Shown here one piece after another: positions 60,365-64,000 of a stretch of 64,000 nucleotides of DNA. The notes under the pieces were generated by a model, which worked only from the letters and a program-made list of their open reading frames with translations, ran no database searches and had not been told where the DNA came from. The translations under genes and the position numbers were made by a program. Position 1 is the first letter of the stretch, and every line of letters starts with the position of its first letter. The stretch is from Rhododendron vialii (lineage: Eukaryota > Streptophyta > Magnoliopsida > Ericales > Ericaceae): contig NC_080568.1 of assembly GCF_030253575.1 (NCBI RefSeq), positions 2,311,501 through 2,375,500 on the forward strand, given 5' to 3'.

Positions 60365-60679
60365 CAATTCGTATATACGTACATATCCATGTATTCGGTT
60401 AGCAACGCGGACTCCACTCTGGAGCTGTCGCTCGCTCTTGGCGCTTTCTGAGACTGATCTAGTATCTCACTCTCTCTCTCTCTGTTCTCTCTCTCCACTA
60501 CCCTCTTCTTCTCCAATCAGTTCCGCCACTCTTCTTCCCCGCTCCAATTTCACCAGCCCTAAACTTCACATCTTCTCCTTTAAAACCCTACTTCTCTTCT
60601 TCCATTTCACACCCATTTCACCCTCCACTCACTCAACTCCTCAGATCTAGAATACCCACCTTCCAATTTTCACAAGAAG
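60365..60679 (+). promoter_or_regulatory. Probable promoter end and 5' leader of CYP51
   Basis: A TATA-like 'gtatatacg' at about 60370-60378 is followed by an ATG-poor, CT-rich stretch ('ctctctctctctgttctctctctcc') leading to the start. The leader resembles that of the copy at 52 kb. The transcription start is inferred, not seen. Confidence 0.5.
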
Positions 60680-63600
60680 ATGGAATTCAACGACAAGCTA
60701 CTGAACGTGGGCCTCGTAATCCTCGCAACCCTCGCCGTCGCAAAACTCATCTCCGCATTCCTAAACCCTGAAAGAACCCGCCTCCCTCCGGTCATCGCCT
60801 CGTGGCCGGTCCTCGGCGGCCTGGTCCGGTTCCTGAAGGGACCGGTGCAGATGCTCAGGGAAGAGTACCCCAAGCTGGGGAGCGTGTTCACGCTGAGCCT
60901 GCTGAACAAGAAGATCACGTTCTTCATCGGTCCGGATGTGTCGGCCCACTTCTTCAAGGCCTCCGAGTCGGATCTGAGCCAGCAGGAGATGTACCAGTTC
61001 AACGTGCCCACGTTCGGGCCTGGCGTGGTGTTCGATGTGGATTATAGTGTGAGGCAGGAGCAGTTCCGGTTCTTTACTGAGTCCTTGAGGGTGAACAAGT
61101 TGAAGGGTTATGTGGATCAGATGGTCATGGAGGCTCAGGTACTTGATTTTTGTGCTTTTTGATAGTGTTCTATAAGTCGGACGCCTAGGCCGACTAGTCC
61201 GTGCCTAGGCGCCCGCCCAACGCCGCTTAGATTAGGCAGCTGACTAATTAATCAATGCCTAGGCGCTAGCGCCCCTTTTCTGCCTGATTATCTGTCTGAT
61301 TAGCACTTAGCGATTTTTATAACATTGCGGTTTTTATTATGTTGGGCTTGATGTAGATTGTTGGATTTGTAATGATTGTGGTCTCGAGCAAACCACTTAA
61401 TAGAGTGGGGTCTACAGCATATTTTGACGATAAATAGGATGATTCGAGCCGCTCATTTGGTCAGTTGGCATGTGCATAGTCATGCAAAAAAATAAGATTG
61501 ACCGGACATTAGCAGCAATCTTAAATGTTTACTTCTTTTTAAAAAAATTGAATCGTTCACATTCTTCCTGTTAATTGATCGATTTGAATCGGGTACTTAC
61601 TGATATTCGATAAATTTGACTATTTTGCATAAATGATTTACTTGTCTTGAGCTACAAAATGAACAGATCAGACTGTTGGATTTGTAATGATTACGGTCTC
61701 GACCACACCACTTAATAAAGTGGGCACCACAACATATTTTGATGATTTTCGAACCGTTCATTTGGTAGGTGTTGACATGCACATTACTTGTGCAAAAAAT
61801 TAGATTGACTGGACATTAGGAGTAATTTTAAAATTTTAGATTTTTCTTGAGGAAAATTAATCTCACTTTCTTCCTGTTAATCAATTGATTTGACTCGGGT
61901 ACTTGTTCATATTCGACCGATCTGATTTTTTTCCATTAATGATTTTCTTGTCTTGAGCTACAAAATGAATGGATCAGATTGTGAAAATAGATTGTGGGAT
62001 TGTGAAAATAGACTGTGGGACTCCCTGCTATTGGGTGGTTTGTTTGACAGGGGTGATTGAACTACATGTGATTTGTTTAGAGACCCTTTTGATGGTGAGA
62101 GAGGAGGAAAAAGGAAAAGAAAGGAGAAAATCCTTTTACTTACTAGGTTTGATGAGAAACCATAACCCTTTTTTTCTTCTCTCCATTTTTCACAATGTAA
62201 ATGACCTTGAATGCTTCCCGGCATGAGGAAAATACTTGGTTAGATCATAAACTGAACTTTTCTCCTCAAATTAGTGCAAAATTTTACAATAGACCCTTAA
62301 GTCTACCTCCATTTCTTAGATAACACCAGCAAAAGTGAGATCTAAGGAAATGACAACATAAAATAGAAGAATTGCATGCAAGTAAAATGAACTGAAATTG
62401 GATTGATGCAGTTAACCCTATTAATTCCCCCTTTGGATTCGCAGGAAATGTAGTTCTCCATGGTCTTTTTTGTCAGGATTCATGTTGTAGATTCATTGTA
62501 GTTCTCCATAGTCTTTTCTCCATGTTGTAGATTCGTTGAAAGAAAAGAAAACCTTAGGTGAATCTTGTGTTCTGGTGCCTATTTGAATCCACTATGTTCT
62601 TATCGTAGGGACCATAACATGCTAAAGAGTTATAATATTTGCTTTTGTCTCGATCTGCCGGCATTAATTTTAGCCTCCCAGTGAATTTTTTTGCAGAGAA
62701 AACACACAACCTGGAATGTTTTTTAGCTCAAGTGGATGGTTGCAGATACTTAGGACTGAGTCGGTTCACAAAAAAATTCAAACCTTTTTATAAGTGAGAA
62801 ATAGATGTGCATTCATTTGTATTCCTTTCATTACAAACTGCAACTGTAAGATCCTGGCTGCCAATGCTGAAGCCCTGTGCTGTACTGGTAGTTCACTCAA
62901 TTTTTCTACCTTCCATAGTTGCCAAACACATTATATTTTCACTTAGAGTGCAAATTTGATTGCTATGTCCTAGTTTGGCCCTCATTATTGAGTATGTCGT
63001 AGTACATATAATATGTTTATATCCTAGTTAGGCACCTAAAGTAGCCAAGCGATGGGATTCCCAAGCTTGATTCATTGACTTGCTTGGAGTCATTGAATGA
63101 ACTTCAACTTAAGCCCATTGTTGGTCCATTATTTTTATGGCTTGATCTTTAGGATAACCTTGACATGTTTACAGCTTGCTGGCAGGTTATATTCCTCTGT
63201 CTTCATGTTTTGCAGCCTATTTGCTTTAGCTCGTTTTCTAGTCTCAGGGGTTATTTAGGACCTGAGTTTGGTGTTTTGTTCCTTTCGTTTGCTCTTCATC
63301 TGTACTCTGGGGTCAAGGCTATGCTCTTGCTCTTGTTCTGTTTTTTGTTGTTTCCTGTAAATTTAACATGCCAAATATATGGTACATCAATCTTCGGGTT
63401 TAGAGCAACTAGCAAGTGAACCAATAACTGAATTGATTTGTATCCAAGCTTGAGTAGCTTTGTCTATATTACCACCCTGCTTAGCAATCCTCAGGACAAA
63501 GGCATTCTTTTCATGCGATCGAATTCATTTGATGTTAGTACCTACTATACCCGATTATTTTGAGAGAAGTGCCTCCTTAAATCATATTTCTTTAAAATGA

Positions 63601-64000
63601 TGTTCCCAAAATTATTGGCTTCTTCCTATGTCAATCCGTAAAAGATTGCAGACCCTTTGGTCATCGTATTAACGTGAGCTGAAACTGCGCAGGAATACTT
63701 CTCAAAATGGGGAGATAGTGGTGAGGTGGACTTAAAATACGAGTTGGAGCATCTAATCATCTTGACAGCAAGTAGATGTCTACTTGGTGAGGAAGTACGA
63801 AATAAGCTCTTTGAAGACGTGTCTGCTCTCTTCCATGATCTAGACAGCGGGATGCTCCCCATTAGTGTTATATTCCCCTACCTCCCCATCCCAGCCCACC
63901 GCCGCCGTGACCAGGCCCGCCAGAAGCTTGCGGATATCTTTGCAAAAATCATTGCCGCACGCAAACGCACCGGCAAATCAGAGAACGACATGTTGCAGTC
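60680..64000 (+). CDS. CYP51: CYP51, sterol 14-alpha-demethylase (partial, runs off window)
   Basis: Exon 1 (60680-61138) gives 153 residues and exon 2 starts at 63693 (phase 0, ...MEAQ then EYFSKWGDSGEVDL) and continues past the window edge, which falls after KSENDMLQ. CYP51 removes the 14-alpha-methyl group of obtusifoliol in plant sterol synthesis at the ER membrane. Seen: N-terminal anchor (about residues 7-26), RLPPVIASWPVLGG, the conserved substrate-recognition stretch NVPTFGPGVVFDVDYSVRQEQFRFFTESLR, and in exon 2 LTASRCLLGEEVR and PIPAHRRRDQARQKLADIF. The I-helix, K-helix and heme-cysteine regions lie outside the window. It is the only cluster member here with both exon starts intact, so it is likely the functional gene. 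Intron 1 is 2,554 bases. Confidence 0.94.
61164..61327. mobile_element. Small hAT-like MITE in CYP51 intron 1
   Basis: The left end AGTGTTCTATAAGTCGG and right end (reversed) CAATGTTATAAAAATCG resemble the termini of the hAT element at 38554-39559. The interior repeats 'gcctaggcgc'. No clean 8-bp duplication is visible. Confidence 0.45.
61357..61980. repeat. Tandem duplication of ~314 bp in CYP51 intron 1
   Basis: Units 61357-61670 and 61671-61980 share 'tgttggatttgtaatgatt', 'accacttaata', 'gattgac(c/t)ggacatta', 'cttcctgttaat' and 'ttgtcttgagctacaaaatgaa'. Agreement is about 75-80%. Directly after, a 20-base unit ('gattgtgaaaatagattgtg'-like) is itself repeated twice at about 61976-62016. 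Confidence 0.8.
62020..63692 (+). other. Rest of CYP51 intron 1
   Basis: T-rich intron sequence with no recognisable element or gene. It ends 'gaaactgcgcag' before exon 2. Confidence 0.6.

Noticed and set aside
52522..60679. A second exon for the 52-kb CYP51 copy
   Set aside because: I looked for EYFSKWG, LTASRC, the I-helix, E-x-x-R and heme-cysteine signatures on both strands of this interval and saw none.

Overview
The window is nuclear DNA from a flowering plant, most likely a eudicot. It has long introns with GT-AG borders, family-typical plant proteins on both strands, AT-rich spacers and many plant transposon types (Stowaway, Harbinger/Tourist-like, Mutator-like foldback, hAT, SINE and LINE relics). 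There are no bacterial operons, CRISPR arrays or rRNA. I cannot name the species.

Layout. 1-6.1 kb is repeat-rich spacer. 6.25-13.55 kb (+) is a complete four-exon NEF1 (NO EXINE FORMATION 1) gene coding about 1,130 residues. 17.3-23.5 kb (+) is a four-exon RING-H2 E3 ubiquitin ligase of the At3g02290 type. Convergent with it are two head-to-tail NPF6.1-type NRT1/PTR transporters on the minus strand (24.0-27.0 kb and 28.5-33.3 kb), each with four exons and identical intron phases. From memory, NEF1 and NPF6.1 are also neighbours in Arabidopsis (At5g13390 and At5g13400), so this looks like conserved microsynteny with an extra RING gene and a tandem transporter duplication. 33.4-40.3 kb is transposon territory. 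40.3-45.35 kb (+) is a small nuclear protein gene resembling Mediator-associated protein 2. Its first intron holds a dead LINE and its second intron needs a GC-AG splice.

46.4-64 kb is a decaying CYP51 (sterol 14-alpha-demethylase) cluster. It holds an exon-2 pseudogene fragment (48.0-48.6 kb), an intact but partnerless first exon with its leader (52.05-52.5 kb), a promoter/leader remnant with no coding exon (about 57.04-57.24 kb), and a CYP51 gene with intact exon 1 and the start of exon 2 running off the right edge (60.68-64.0 kb). Related upstream spacer segments recur before these copies, so the cluster probably arose by repeated tandem duplication. The partnerless first exon has the right phase and donor to splice to the downstream exon 2, which raises the possibility of two alternative first exons.

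Functionally the genes are unrelated housekeeping or developmental genes: pollen exine formation, ubiquitination, membrane transport, a transcription-associated nuclear protein, and sterol synthesis. The most interesting material is structural: the CYP51 cluster, the GC-AG intron, and several non-autonomous elements with readable termini and target-site duplications, including one Pack-MULE candidate at 57.50-58.39 kb. I saw no clear evidence of a wholly new biological system.
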